Positions 49,695-58,100 of a stretch of 64,000 nucleotides of DNA are shown here, piece by piece (position 1 is the stretch's first letter; every line of letters starts with the position of its first letter). Origin of the DNA: an uncultured Collinsella sp. Its GTDB lineage: Bacteria > Actinomycetota > Coriobacteriia > Coriobacteriales > Coriobacteriaceae. The position numbers and the translations under genes are program-made. The stretch spans positions 1-64,000 of the forward strand of contig CAKUGT010000007.1 in the NCBI GenBank assembly GCA_934654795.1, written 5' to 3'. The notes under the pieces were generated by a model, which did no database searches, was not told the DNA's origin, and saw nothing but the letters and a program-made list of their open reading frames with translations.

Positions 49695-49820
49695 ATGACC
49701 GATTTGATTGATTTCGTGAAGTTCCTGACCGCTTTGGTCTCGCTCCTCACGGCGCTCATCGGACTTTCCGAGGCACTTAAGCAGCGCTCGAAGCGTAACA
49801 GAAGGGGTCGCCGCCGCTAA
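49695..49820 (+). CDS. Small hydrophobic peptide, type I toxin-like (holin-like)
   Basis: A 41-residue peptide with one membrane helix (IDFVKFLTALVSLLTALIGL) and a strongly basic tail (LKQRSKRNRRGRRR). The layout matches holin-like/type I toxins. GGGAGG is eight bases before the ATG at 49695. The gene ends in a hairpin (AAGGGGTC/GACCCCTT) overlapping its stop. A LexA-like site lies upstream, as with E. coli tisB. No antisense RNA could be proved by eye. It lies in a gene-poor gap of 840 bases and would be missed by length cut-offs. Confidence 0.6.
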   Translation: MTDLIDFVKFLTALVSLLTALIGLSEALKQRSKRNRRGRRR

Positions 49821-49834
49821 GGCGTTGACCCCTT
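49802..49834. terminator. Hairpin overlapping the small peptide stop
   Basis: AAGGGGTC (49802-49809) pairs with GACCCCTT (49827-49834), with GCC/GGC inside. There is no U-run, so it may stabilise the mRNA 3' end or belong to an antisense RNA rather than act as a terminator. Confidence 0.45.
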
Positions 49835-49947
49835 AAACCGTATAACGGCGCTGCCCAGCTAGCTACAACTTGGGCTGCCGTCGACACTATTCTACCCACG
49901 AATGACATTTCGGACAATCGGTAATGCCGATCCAAAAACTAGGCCGA

Positions 49948-49978
49948 ATGTGACAAAGGGACTGCCCCTTTGTCACAT
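49948..49978. repeat. ATGTGACAAAGGG palindrome, copy 2
   Basis: Perfect 13-bp arms ATGTGACAAAGGG and complement flank ACTGC. Same length as copy 1 (31 bases), with two changed central pairs. It lies 91 bases upstream of the TetR/activase operon. Confidence 0.88.
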
Positions 49979-50069
49979 CCCAAATATTGCCTTTACGTGT
50001 TGATGCACACGGTGTGCAATAATACTCGCACTGTGCAATAGCGCACAGGTTGAGTAACAAGGAGGACGC

Positions 50070-50780
50070 TTGTCCCAGCTCGAGAAATGCGACCGCCGGT
50101 CTCTTCGCTCGCAGCGTGCCCTTCGCCAGGCACTTGCCAGCGAGCTTGCCGAAGGCGGCGATCTTTCGCGCGTTAACGTCGCGTCGCTTACCGAGCGCGC
50201 TGGCCTCACGCGCCGTACGTTCTATTCGCACTACCGCGATATTCCCGACTTTATCAACCAAATCGAGGACGGCCTGCTGACTGAGATTCGCGAGCGCGTT
50301 GAGCTCATCACCGCAGCTCAACTGCCCGATCTTTACCGCAATATCGATGAGCTCGAGCCGGCACCCGGTTCGGTTGAGTTGCTGCGTTATCTTGCGGCCA
50401 ATCGCGATCTTATCGGTGCCCTGCTGGGCTCTGGCGGCGACCAAGCCTTCATTAAAAAGATCATCGATACCGCACGCGAGGCCGTGGTGCCGCGTGCGCA
50501 GACAGGCATTTTGGGCCTGGCGCTGGGCACGTTCTTCGATTATTACGTCACCTATGTCGTGAGCGCCGAGGTCGGCATGATCCAGCGTTGGTTTGAGCGC
50601 GGCCTTGCCGAATCACCCGAGACCATGGCACGCATCATGACAGTCATCGCCTTCGTTCGCCCGGGCGACCTGTATGGCCAGCCCATTGATATCAACGTGC
50701 CGGAATACGGCATGAAGCTATTGAATCTGCAGCTCGAGGACGCGGTCGACACCGCCGCAACCGTCGAGTCCAACAACTAA
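50070..50780 (+). CDS. TetR-family regulator in operon with the dehydratase activase
   Basis: Protein of 236 residues. The HTH region is VNVASLTERAGLTRRTFYSHYRDIPDFINQIEDGLL (as two helices, about 33-68). The C-terminal part resembles the TetR_C domain of DhaS-like regulators. The start is TTG at 50070, chosen because AAGGAGG is five bases before it. The stop is 12 bases before the activase gene, so the regulator and enzyme are co-transcribed and the regulator may respond to a related metabolite. An unusual N-terminus (LEKCDRRSLRSQRAL) is typical of this subgroup. Confidence 0.88.
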   Translation: MSQLEKCDRRSLRSQRALRQALASELAEGGDLSRVNVASLTERAGLTRRTFYSHYRDIPDFINQIEDGLLTEIRERVELITAAQLPDLYRNIDELEPAPGSVELLRYLAANRDLIGALLGSGGDQAFIKKIIDTAREAVVPRAQTGILGLALGTFFDYYVTYVVSAEVGMIQRWFERGLAESPETMARIMTVIAFVRPGDLYGQPIDINVPEYGMKLLNLQLEDAVDTAATVESNN

Positions 50781-50792
50781 GAGGAGAAACAG

Positions 50793-53700
50793 ATGAGCAA
50801 ACTCGTCGAAGGCATTAAGGACCGCATGGTCGCTGCCGCGCGCGAGGCCGTGCCCGCCGTGGCAGACGCCGCGCAGAAGGCCGCGACCGCCGCTGCCGAG
50901 AAGGTTGCCGGGGCTGTTGCTGAGGCCAAGAATGCGGCGGGAGAGACGCTTGCCGCCGACGCAGCCACGCCCAACGTTGCCGAGTCCGTAACCGCTACCG
51001 CCGCCCACGCCCCCGAAGGCGCAATCTTCAACCCCGAGGCCGCCCGCGGCAACCTGCACCTGGGCATCGACGTGGGCTCCACCACCGTCAAGCTTGCCGT
51101 GCTCAACGACGACAACCAGATCGTCTACGCCAAGTACCAGCGCCATCACACCGATGTCCGCGCCTGCGCCCGCGACCTGTTCGAGGGTGCTGCGACCGTG
51201 CTGCCGACGGCCCAGATGACCTGCGCCATCACCGGATCGGGCGGCCTGCTGCTGTCCCAGTGGCTCGACCTGGAGTTTGTCCAGGAGGTCATCGCCAGCA
51301 AGCGTGCCGTCGAGACCCTTATCCCGGCCACCGATGTCGCCATCGAGCTGGGCGGCGAGGACGCCAAGATCATCTACTTCGACAACGGCATCGAGCAGCG
51401 CATGAACGGCACCTGCGCCGGCGGCACTGGCGCGTTCATCGACCAGATGGCCACTCTGCTGCACACCGACGCCAGCGGCCTCAACGAGCTCGCGGCCAAC
51501 GCCACCACCATCTATCCAATCGCCAGCCGCTGCGGCGTCTTTGCCAAGACCGACGTCCAGCCGCTGCTCAACGAAGGCGCCCGCCCCGAGGACGTGGCGG
51601 CCTCCATCTTCCAGGCTGTCGTGACCCAGACTATCTCGGGCCTGGCGTGCGGCCGTCCCATCCGCGGCAACGTCGCCTTCCTGGGCGGCCCGCTGCAGTA
51701 CCTCTCCGAGCTGCGCCACCGCTTCTACCTCACGCTCAACCTGGACGAGGAGCACCGTATCGTGCCCCAAAACGCCCACCTGTTTGTGGCGAGCGGCGCC
51801 GCTATGGCGCACGAGTCCAACAAGCTCAGCACATTCCCGCAGCTTATCGAGGCCATCGACAGCCTGGGTGACACGCAGGGTGCCGAGGTCGAGCGCCTGG
51901 ATCCGCTCTTTGCCACCGACGAGGACTTTGCCGAGTTCAAGGGTCGCCACGACCAGGAAGTCGTCCCCAAGGGCAAGCTCGACGGCTACACCGGCCGCGT
52001 GTTCATCGGTATCGACGCCGGCTCCACCACCATGAAAGCCGCGCTCGTGGGCGAGGATGGCCAGCTGCTGCACACTTGGTACGGCAACAACAACGGCGAC
52101 ATCCTGGGCACGGCCAAGGTCATCATGGCCGATTTCTACAATCACATCCCCGCCGGCTGCACCATCGGCCACGTGACCACCACGGGCTACGGCGAGGCGC
52201 TGCTCATCGAGGCCCTCAAGGCCGACTCCGGCGAGATCGAGACCGTTGCGCACCTGCGCGGCGCCAAGGCATTCCTGCCCGGTGTCGAGTTCATTCTGGA
52301 CATCGGCGGCCAGGATATGAAGTGCCTGCGCGTCAAGGACGGCGTCATCGAGCACATCATGCTCAACGAGGCCTGCTCGTCGGGTTGCGGTAGCTTTATC
52401 GAGAGTTTCGCCGTGTCTATGAACATGGACGTGCGCGCGTTCGCCGATGCCGCCATCCATGCTAAGGCTCCCGTCGACCTGGGCAGCCGCTGCACAGTCT
52501 TTATGAACTCGCGCGTCAAGCAGGCGCAAAAGGAAGGCGCCACGGTGGGCGACATCGCGGCCGGCCTGTCCTATTCCGTCATCAAGAATGCCCTGTTCAA
52601 GGTCATTAAGCTGCGCGACCCCAAGGAGATCGGCAGCCAGGTGATCGTCCAGGGCGGCACCTTTATGTCCGATGCCACGCTGCGCGCGTTTGAGCAGCTC
52701 ACCGGCGTGCATGCCGTGCGTCCCGACATCGCCGGCTGCATGGGCGCCTACGGTGCGGCCCTGCTCGCCCGCGATCGCGCTGGCGCCGACGGCACCTCGA
52801 CCATCCTTTCGGCCGAGGACATCGCGCACCTCACCGTGACGCAAAAGCATGTCCGCTGCGGTCGCTGCTCCAACAACTGCCAGCTCACCGTTAACGACTT
52901 TGGCGGCGGCAGGCGCTTCATTACCGGCAACCGTTGCGAGAAGGGCGCCGGCCACAAAAAGCAGAAGACCGAGGCCCCCAACCTCTTCAAAAAGAAAAAC
53001 GAGCTGCTCTTTAACCGCGAGGTCCTGAGCCCCGACGAGGCCCCGCGCGGCACCGTGGGTATCCCGCGCGCACTCAACATGTACGAGAACTACCCCTTCT
53101 GGCACGCGTTCTTTACCCGCCTGGGCTTTAGCGTGCAGCTGTCCGACCAGTCGAGCAAGAAGACCTACCAGGCGGGCATCGAGTCCATGCCGTCCGAGAG
53201 TGTGTGCTATCCGGCCAAGATGAGCCACGGCCACGTGATGAACCTTATCGACCGCGATGTCGACTTCATCTGGATGCCGTGCGTGCGCTGGGAGCGCAAA
53301 GAGGACCCGACGGCTGGCAACTGCTATAACTGCCCCATCGTCATGAGCTACCCCACGGCGCTGGCGCTCAATATCGACGAAATCCGCGAGCAGAACATCG
53401 AGTTCCTGTACCCGTTTGTGCCCTATCACGACAAGACCGAGCTCAAGCGCCGCCTGTACCAGGTGCTCGCCGCCGACCGCGTGGCCGATGCCGAGGCTGG
53501 TCGCGGCCGCGTGCGCGGTCCCAAGATCACGCGCTCCGAGGTCGATGCCGCCGTCAACGCTGCCTTTGAGGCCGATGCGCGTTTCCACGAGGACATCCAG
53601 ACCATGGGCGAGGAGGCTCTTAAGTGGGTCGAGGACCACGGCGGCCACGGCATTGTGCTCGCCGGCCGCCCCTACCATAACGACCCCGAGATCAACCACG

Positions 53701-55583
53701 CCCTGCCCGAGCTTATCTCGAGCTTTGGCTTTGCGGTCTTTACCGAGGATTCGCTCGCGCATCTGGTAAAGCCTGAGCGTCCGATTCGCGTCGTCGACCA
53801 GTGGATGTACCACAGCCGCCTGTACGCCGTCGCCCGTTTTGTGACGATGCGCAACGACCTGGACCTGATCCAGCTCAACTCTTTCGGCTGCGGCCTGGAC
53901 GCTCTGACCACCGACCAGGTGCAGGAGATTCTGGAGGCCAGCGGCAAGATCTACACCGTGCTCAAGATCGACGAGGTGTCCAACCTGGGCGCCGCGCGTA
54001 TCCGCATCCGCTCGCTCATGGCCGCGCTTAAGGACCAGGAGGCCGAGCGCTTGGCCGAGGCCACGGCCGCGGGCGAGGCTTACGAGCAGGGCGACGCCGC
54101 GCCGGTGGCACCCTCCACGGATGCCCCCGCGTTCGCGAGCCGCAAGTACACGTTTGAGGCGCAGCGCGAGAGTGCTTCGACCGCGTGGCCCAAGGTGCCC
54201 TTTACCGAGCAGATGCGCGAGGAGGGCTATACCATCCTGTGCCCGCAGATGGCACCGATCCACTTTGACCTGGTCAAAGAGGTGTTTCGCGGTGCCGGCT
54301 ACAACTTGGAGCTGCTGCCCTCGACCGATCACGATGCCGTCGAGGCCGGTCTGCGCTATGTGAACAATGACATTTGCTACCCGTCGATTCTGGTAACGGG
54401 TCAGATTATGGAGGCCATCGAGAGCGGTCGGTACGACCTCTCCAAGACGGCCGTGGTTATCAGCCAGACCGGCGGCGGCTGCCGTGCCACAAACTACATC
54501 GCACTCATCCGCAAGGCCCTGCGCGAGAGCGGCCACCCCGAGATCCCGGTGATCTCGCTTTCTGCCGTGGCGCTCGGCGAGGACAACCCCGGCTTTAAGA
54601 TTACGCCGGCGCTGCTTAAGCAGGCCGTGTACGCGGTGCTCTTTGGCGACGTGATGATGCAGATGCTCTACCGCTGCCGCCCGTACGAGGCTACGCCCGG
54701 TGCGGCGAACGCGCTCTACGAGGAGTACATGGCGCGCGCCCGCAAGCTGGCGCCTAAGTTCAACAGGCACAACTACACCAAGCTGTGCCGCGAGGCCATT
54801 CGCGCGTTCGACACCATGCCGCTCGTGGGCGAGGGCACCAAGCCGCGCGTGGGCGTGGTCGGCGAGATCCTGGTCAAGTTCCACCCTACGGCCAACAACC
54901 ACGTGGTCGATGTTATCGAGCGCGAGGGCTGCGAGGCCGTAGTGCCGGGCCTGCTCGACTTCTTCCTGTACTCCATGAGCAACGCCGAGCTGCAGAAGGA
55001 CGAGCTGGGTAGCTCTGCTACAACGCGTGCGGGCATGCAGGCGCTTATCAAGCTCGTGGACTGGATGCGCACGCCGGTGGAGGAGATGCTCGAAAAGTCC
55101 CGCCGCTTTGAGGCGCCCGAGCGCATCGGCACCATGGCCGACAAGGCCCGTACGGTGCTGTCGGTGTGCAACAACATGGGCGAGGGCTGGCTGCTCACGG
55201 CCGAGATGCTCGACCTGATCGACCATGGCGCACCCAACATTATCTGCACGCAGCCTTTCGCGTGCCTGCCTAACCACGTGGTGGGCAAGGCCGTGATCAA
55301 GGAGCTGCGCCGTCAGCACCCCGAGAGCAATATTGTCGCGGTGGACTATGATCCTGGTGCGTCCGAGGTCAACCAGCTCAACCGTATTAAGCTCATGATC
55401 AGCGTGGCCAAGGAAAACATGCGCGCCGGTAAGGGCTTTAAGCTCGAGAAGGTGGCGCCGCTCGCGATGGACGAGGTTACCGGCCAGATGCGTGCTCATG
55501 ACGGGTGTGTGAGCTGCGGGCCGGCCAGCGAAGAGGCCGTGGCATCGGTCGCCAAGCGTCTGGGACGCGGTATTAAGAAGTAG
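50793..55583 (+). CDS. Giant 2-hydroxyacyl-CoA dehydratase activase-related protein
   Basis: Single chain of 1596 residues. An Ala-rich helical N-terminus (about 1-85) is unusual. Two BcrA/BadF/HgdC ATPase domains follow: GIDVGSTTVK with NGTCAGGTGAF (about 90-345), then GIDAGSTTMK with NEACSSGCGSF (about 403-665). The second has the Cys pair that bridges a 4Fe-4S cluster at the dimer interface. A cysteine motif CGRCSNNCQL, a DUF2229-like domain (about 750-980) and an HgdB-like region (about 1110-1590) with CPQMAPIHFD and GGGCRATNY complete it. ATP-driven low-potential electron transfer is inferred. The true substrate is unknown. GAGGAG precedes the ATG. Confidence 0.92.
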   Translation: MSKLVEGIKDRMVAAAREAVPAVADAAQKAATAAAEKVAGAVAEAKNAAGETLAADAATPNVAESVTATAAHAPEGAIFNPEAARGNLHLGIDVGSTTVKLAVLNDDNQIVYAKYQRHHTDVRACARDLFEGAATVLPTAQMTCAITGSGGLLLSQWLDLEFVQEVIASKRAVETLIPATDVAIELGGEDAKIIYFDNGIEQRMNGTCAGGTGAFIDQMATLLHTDASGLNELAANATTIYPIASRCGVFAKTDVQPLLNEGARPEDVAASIFQAVVTQTISGLACGRPIRGNVAFLGGPLQYLSELRHRFYLTLNLDEEHRIVPQNAHLFVASGAAMAHESNKLSTFPQLIEAIDSLGDTQGAEVERLDPLFATDEDFAEFKGRHDQEVVPKGKLDGYTGRVFIGIDAGSTTMKAALVGEDGQLLHTWYGNNNGDILGTAKVIMADFYNHIPAGCTIGHVTTTGYGEALLIEALKADSGEIETVAHLRGAKAFLPGVEFILDIGGQDMKCLRVKDGVIEHIMLNEACSSGCGSFIESFAVSMNMDVRAFADAAIHAKAPVDLGSRCTVFMNSRVKQAQKEGATVGDIAAGLSYSVIKNALFKVIKLRDPKEIGSQVIVQGGTFMSDATLRAFEQLTGVHAVRPDIAGCMGAYGAALLARDRAGADGTSTILSAEDIAHLTVTQKHVRCGRCSNNCQLTVNDFGGGRRFITGNRCEKGAGHKKQKTEAPNLFKKKNELLFNREVLSPDEAPRGTVGIPRALNMYENYPFWHAFFTRLGFSVQLSDQSSKKTYQAGIESMPSESVCYPAKMSHGHVMNLIDRDVDFIWMPCVRWERKEDPTAGNCYNCPIVMSYPTALALNIDEIREQNIEFLYPFVPYHDKTELKRRLYQVLAADRVADAEAGRGRVRGPKITRSEVDAAVNAAFEADARFHEDIQTMGEEALKWVEDHGGHGIVLAGRPYHNDPEINHALPELISSFGFAVFTEDSLAHLVKPERPIRVVDQWMYHSRLYAVARFVTMRNDLDLIQLNSFGCGLDALTTDQVQEILEASGKIYTVLKIDEVSNLGAARIRIRSLMAALKDQEAERLAEATAAGEAYEQGDAAPVAPSTDAPAFASRKYTFEAQRESASTAWPKVPFTEQMREEGYTILCPQMAPIHFDLVKEVFRGAGYNLELLPSTDHDAVEAGLRYVNNDICYPSILVTGQIMEAIESGRYDLSKTAVVISQTGGGCRATNYIALIRKALRESGHPEIPVISLSAVALGEDNPGFKITPALLKQAVYAVLFGDVMMQMLYRCRPYEATPGAANALYEEYMARARKLAPKFNRHNYTKLCREAIRAFDTMPLVGEGTKPRVGVVGEILVKFHPTANNHVVDVIEREGCEAVVPGLLDFFLYSMSNAELQKDELGSSATTRAGMQALIKLVDWMRTPVEEMLEKSRRFEAPERIGTMADKARTVLSVCNNMGEGWLLTAEMLDLIDHGAPNIICTQPFACLPNHVVGKAVIKELRRQHPESNIVAVDYDPGASEVNQLNRIKLMISVAKENMRAGKGFKLEKVAPLAMDEVTGQMRAHDGCVSCGPASEEAVASVAKRLGRGIKK

Positions 55584-55611
55584 CTGGCCTGCCATGGGCT
55601 AGATATGAGAC

Positions 55612-55648
55612 AAACGGGTGGTGGCCGTACCGGCCACCACCCGTTTTT
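55612..55648 (+). terminator. Intrinsic terminator of the activase operon
   Basis: AAACGGGTGGTGGCCG (55612-55627) and CGGCCACCACCCGTTT (55631-55646) are perfect 16-bp arms around three bases, followed by TT on the plus strand. It lies 29 bases after the activase stop. Confidence 0.9.
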
Positions 55649-55668
55649 GCTGGACATATGTTGCGCAA

Positions 55669-55889
55669 ATGACCTTGCTACAGCCTTCCGTGGGCTCGCC
55701 AGAGTTTTGGGCCGGTTCGGGCTTTGAAGACAAGTTACTGCAGGCCCAGGGCGATTTTTCGCTCAACGCGGGCCAGCACAGCGTGACGTATCTGCCAAAC
55801 GACGAGATGATCGCTGCGGACTGCCCATCGCCACCTACGAGATGGAAGCCGGAAAGTATATCTACCGCGTGTACAAGTACGAGCTGTAG
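55669..55889 (+). pseudogene. Frameshifted remnant of an unknown gene
   Basis: An open frame reads GSPEFWAGSGFEDKLLQAQG and continues as HSVTYLPNDEMIAAD. A one-base shift near 55820 is then needed to continue as LPIATYEMEAGKYIYRVYKY and stop at 55887-55889. Both halves look protein-like and belong together. There is no ribosome site at the first ATG, so the 5' end is probably lost too. The family is not recognised. Confidence 0.55.
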
Positions 55890-56039
55890 GGCCGCGCTTA
55901 GGTTTGACCAATGGAGTATGAAAACACGCCGTTCGCCGATGCCCCTTCCGCGAGTGGCGGCCATATGGTTTGATGTCAGAAACATATAGTTGTCGCCTGC
56001 CTGCTGGCGATGTTCCCCCTGATATCGGAGGTTCCAGGT

Positions 56040-56528
56040 ATGTTTCACGCTCCGTTAAACAACTATCGGGTGGGCGACATGAGCCCGCGTGTTATCCCGG
56101 TTGCTATTGCAGTGGTCTGCCTGGCTGTGCTCCTGGGCGCTACAGGGCTGTTTGCTATAAGCCGAGAAACGTCCTATATGCAGGAATGCGCTTCCGAAGG
56201 GTTTGCCATTGATGGTTTCTATCGGGATGACAAAACGAGTCGGGAAACCCTGGCTTTTCTTGAGGAGGATGGCTGTCGATGGCAACTGGTCAACAAAGAC
56301 GGAATCTGCACAGACGGGCAGTTTAAGCGTACGGATGCCCCCAACATCCTGATATTAAAGAAGGAAAACGGCGAAGAATTCGGTACGGTCCACGTGGCGT
56401 ATATGTCACGCCGACGCGAGCAGGGCCAGCTCTATCTATTTAGAGATAGCAAGGTGACCCGATTTTATCTTGTGAGCACCGATCCGGCGTTTACGGTGGA
56501 GTCTGGCGATGTCAATGCGGACGTCTGA
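56040..56528 (+). CDS. Hypothetical membrane-anchored protein
   Basis: Protein of 162 residues. After a short N-terminus, one hydrophobic helix (about 18-38: VIPVAIAVVCLAVLLGATGL) anchors an outer domain of about 120 residues with two Cys (EDGCRWQL, DGICTDGQ) and beta-rich spacing. CGGAGG is eight bases before the chosen ATG. I do not recognise the family. It follows the pseudogene and has lower GC than its neighbours, so the two may derive from the same acquired segment. Confidence 0.65.
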   Translation: MFHAPLNNYRVGDMSPRVIPVAIAVVCLAVLLGATGLFAISRETSYMQECASEGFAIDGFYRDDKTSRETLAFLEEDGCRWQLVNKDGICTDGQFKRTDAPNILILKKENGEEFGTVHVAYMSRRREQGQLYLFRDSKVTRFYLVSTDPAFTVESGDVNADV

Positions 56529-56653
56529 TTCACGGCAATAAAACAGCGAGCGGGGCTCGGGTGTGAACTGCACCCCGCAATTTGCTCGTGTCCGTATCGC
56601 GTCTGCGCCTCGTTGTAACTTGCGTCCGTGCGAGCATTCATCCCGCGCCGGCA

Positions 56654-57793
56654 TCACTTCACATCGAACTCCACGCGATCGAGCTCGGACACGTTGAGGT
56701 CGATGAGCTTGCGGGCGACGTGGCGGTCGTGCGCCCCGAGCGCCTCGCTTGTCGTCACATGGGCGACAATCTCGCGCTCGACAAGGCCCTCCTCGTCCCC
56801 TTCGGTAGTCGAGGTCTCGACGGCGACGGTGTAATCCTTAAAGCCTGGCAGCACCGCCGCAAGCTCGCGCGTGGTTTCGGTGACGCCGTAGCCGTCCTGC
56901 ACGCCGGCCTGCGCCGAGCCAATGGAACCCGCCGTCATAACAATGCAGGGGATGGCAAAAATCACCGTGCCCACGATGATGCGGCGGCGCACCTTGCGCG
57001 ACAGCTCGTCGACCTCGGCGTCTTCCTCAGCGGTCACAATGCCGTCGCCGTTCAGGTCGCGCTTGAGCGGCACGCGCAAAAGAAGCAGCACGGCTTCGGC
57101 AGCCAGTGCGATAAAGACCACGTTGATGCCAAACTCGTAGAGCGCCGAGAGAAACAGCGATCCGCTTGCGATGGCGATGCCGTAGCCTGCTGCGCACAGG
57201 GGCGGCATCAGCGCGGTTGCCACGGCCACACCGGCGATGAGCGTTGCGGGCTCCTGGTCGCGTGAGTTGCCTAGGCCGCCCGCAAAGCCGCCGGCGAGCG
57301 CGACAGCGAGGTCCCACACGGTGGGCGTCGAGTTGTCGATAATGGCGGCTGTGGTGGCGCCAAGGGGCGAGAGCTTAAAGTACAACGTGGAGGTGACCAG
57401 GCAAAAGGCCATTTGCAGCGCAAGGCTGGCGACGGCTTCGACGGTAATCTCGCGGTCGAGCGTGGCGATGCCGTATGCCATGGCAAGGACCGAACCCATG
57501 AGCGGGCAGATGAGCATGGCGCCCACGATGGCGATGTCCGAATCGATATCGAGGCCAATACTTGCGATTAACATGGCGATGATGAGGATGCATAGGTGGG
57601 AGCCAGTCAGACGCGCCCCGTTTACAAAACGCTTGCGGATCACGTGATAGGGCGCGCGTCCCTCGCGAATGTTGAACGCGCGCTTGAGGAAGCGACCAGC
57701 CTGCTCGGCAGCCTCGCTATGGGCGGGACGGATGCCGTGGCGCCGGTGATGGCGTTCGCGTAGTCGCTTGATCTGTTGTTTGTCGAGTTCCAT
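56654..57793 (-). CDS. DUF389 membrane protein with an EF-hand-like loop
   Basis: Inner-membrane protein of 379 residues with about six helices. The family pattern is clear: FVNGARLTGSHLCILIIAMLIASIGL, MLICPLMGSVLAMAYGIA and GNSRDQEPATLIAGVAVATALMPPL regions (about 60-215). DUF389 proteins have no proven function. Between helices a loop reads DLNGDGIVTAEED (about 262-274), which fits the calcium-binding DxNxDGxxxxxE loop of EF-hands and dockerins. The soluble C-terminal part (about 310-379) is acidic. The ATG at 57793 is preferred because GAGGTGG precedes it. Confidence 0.87.
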   Translation of the reverse strand: MELDKQQIKRLRERHHRRHGIRPAHSEAAEQAGRFLKRAFNIREGRAPYHVIRKRFVNGARLTGSHLCILIIAMLIASIGLDIDSDIAIVGAMLICPLMGSVLAMAYGIATLDREITVEAVASLALQMAFCLVTSTLYFKLSPLGATTAAIIDNSTPTVWDLAVALAGGFAGGLGNSRDQEPATLIAGVAVATALMPPLCAAGYGIAIASGSLFLSALYEFGINVVFIALAAEAVLLLLRVPLKRDLNGDGIVTAEEDAEVDELSRKVRRRIIVGTVIFAIPCIVMTAGSIGSAQAGVQDGYGVTETTRELAAVLPGFKDYTVAVETSTTEGDEEGLVEREIVAHVTTSEALGAHDRHVARKLIDLNVSELDRVEFDVK

Positions 57794-58023
57794 GTCCACC
57801 TCGTTCCAGCGCGGTCCGCGCAACGCGCCCGTTGTCCTAACTCTACACCGTGGCGGGCGGGGTGTCTGTTGGATGCGGAATCCGATAGGACGGATGACGC
57901 GGGAGCAAATGCAAATCACAGGCTCAATTCCATCACGCGAAAATATGATGCACCAGCTCCTTCAAATGTGACGAAATTGTGAAGCACAGGAGCATGAATT
58001 TCAAAAAATACGCTGGTCGCCAA

Positions 58024-58035
58024 TGTTGCGCAACA
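58024..58035 (+). promoter_or_regulatory. Perfect 12-bp palindrome upstream of the CAP surface protein
   Basis: TGTTGCGCAACA lies 66 bases before the start codon in an AT-richer leader. It may be an operator. No clear promoter boxes were assigned. The remainder of 57794-58100 shows nothing else. Confidence 0.35.
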
Positions 58036-58100
58036 GAATTCAAAAATCAGCTCCTACATTTTGAAGCGTATGGATACATCCGTGTCAAAGGGAGAAAGCC

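Noticed and set aside
50718..55595. A 1625-residue open frame on the minus strand opposite the activase gene
   Set aside because: It mirrors the codon pattern of the plus-strand gene, has no family motif or ribosome site, and the plus-strand frame carries clear ATPase and Fe-S motifs.
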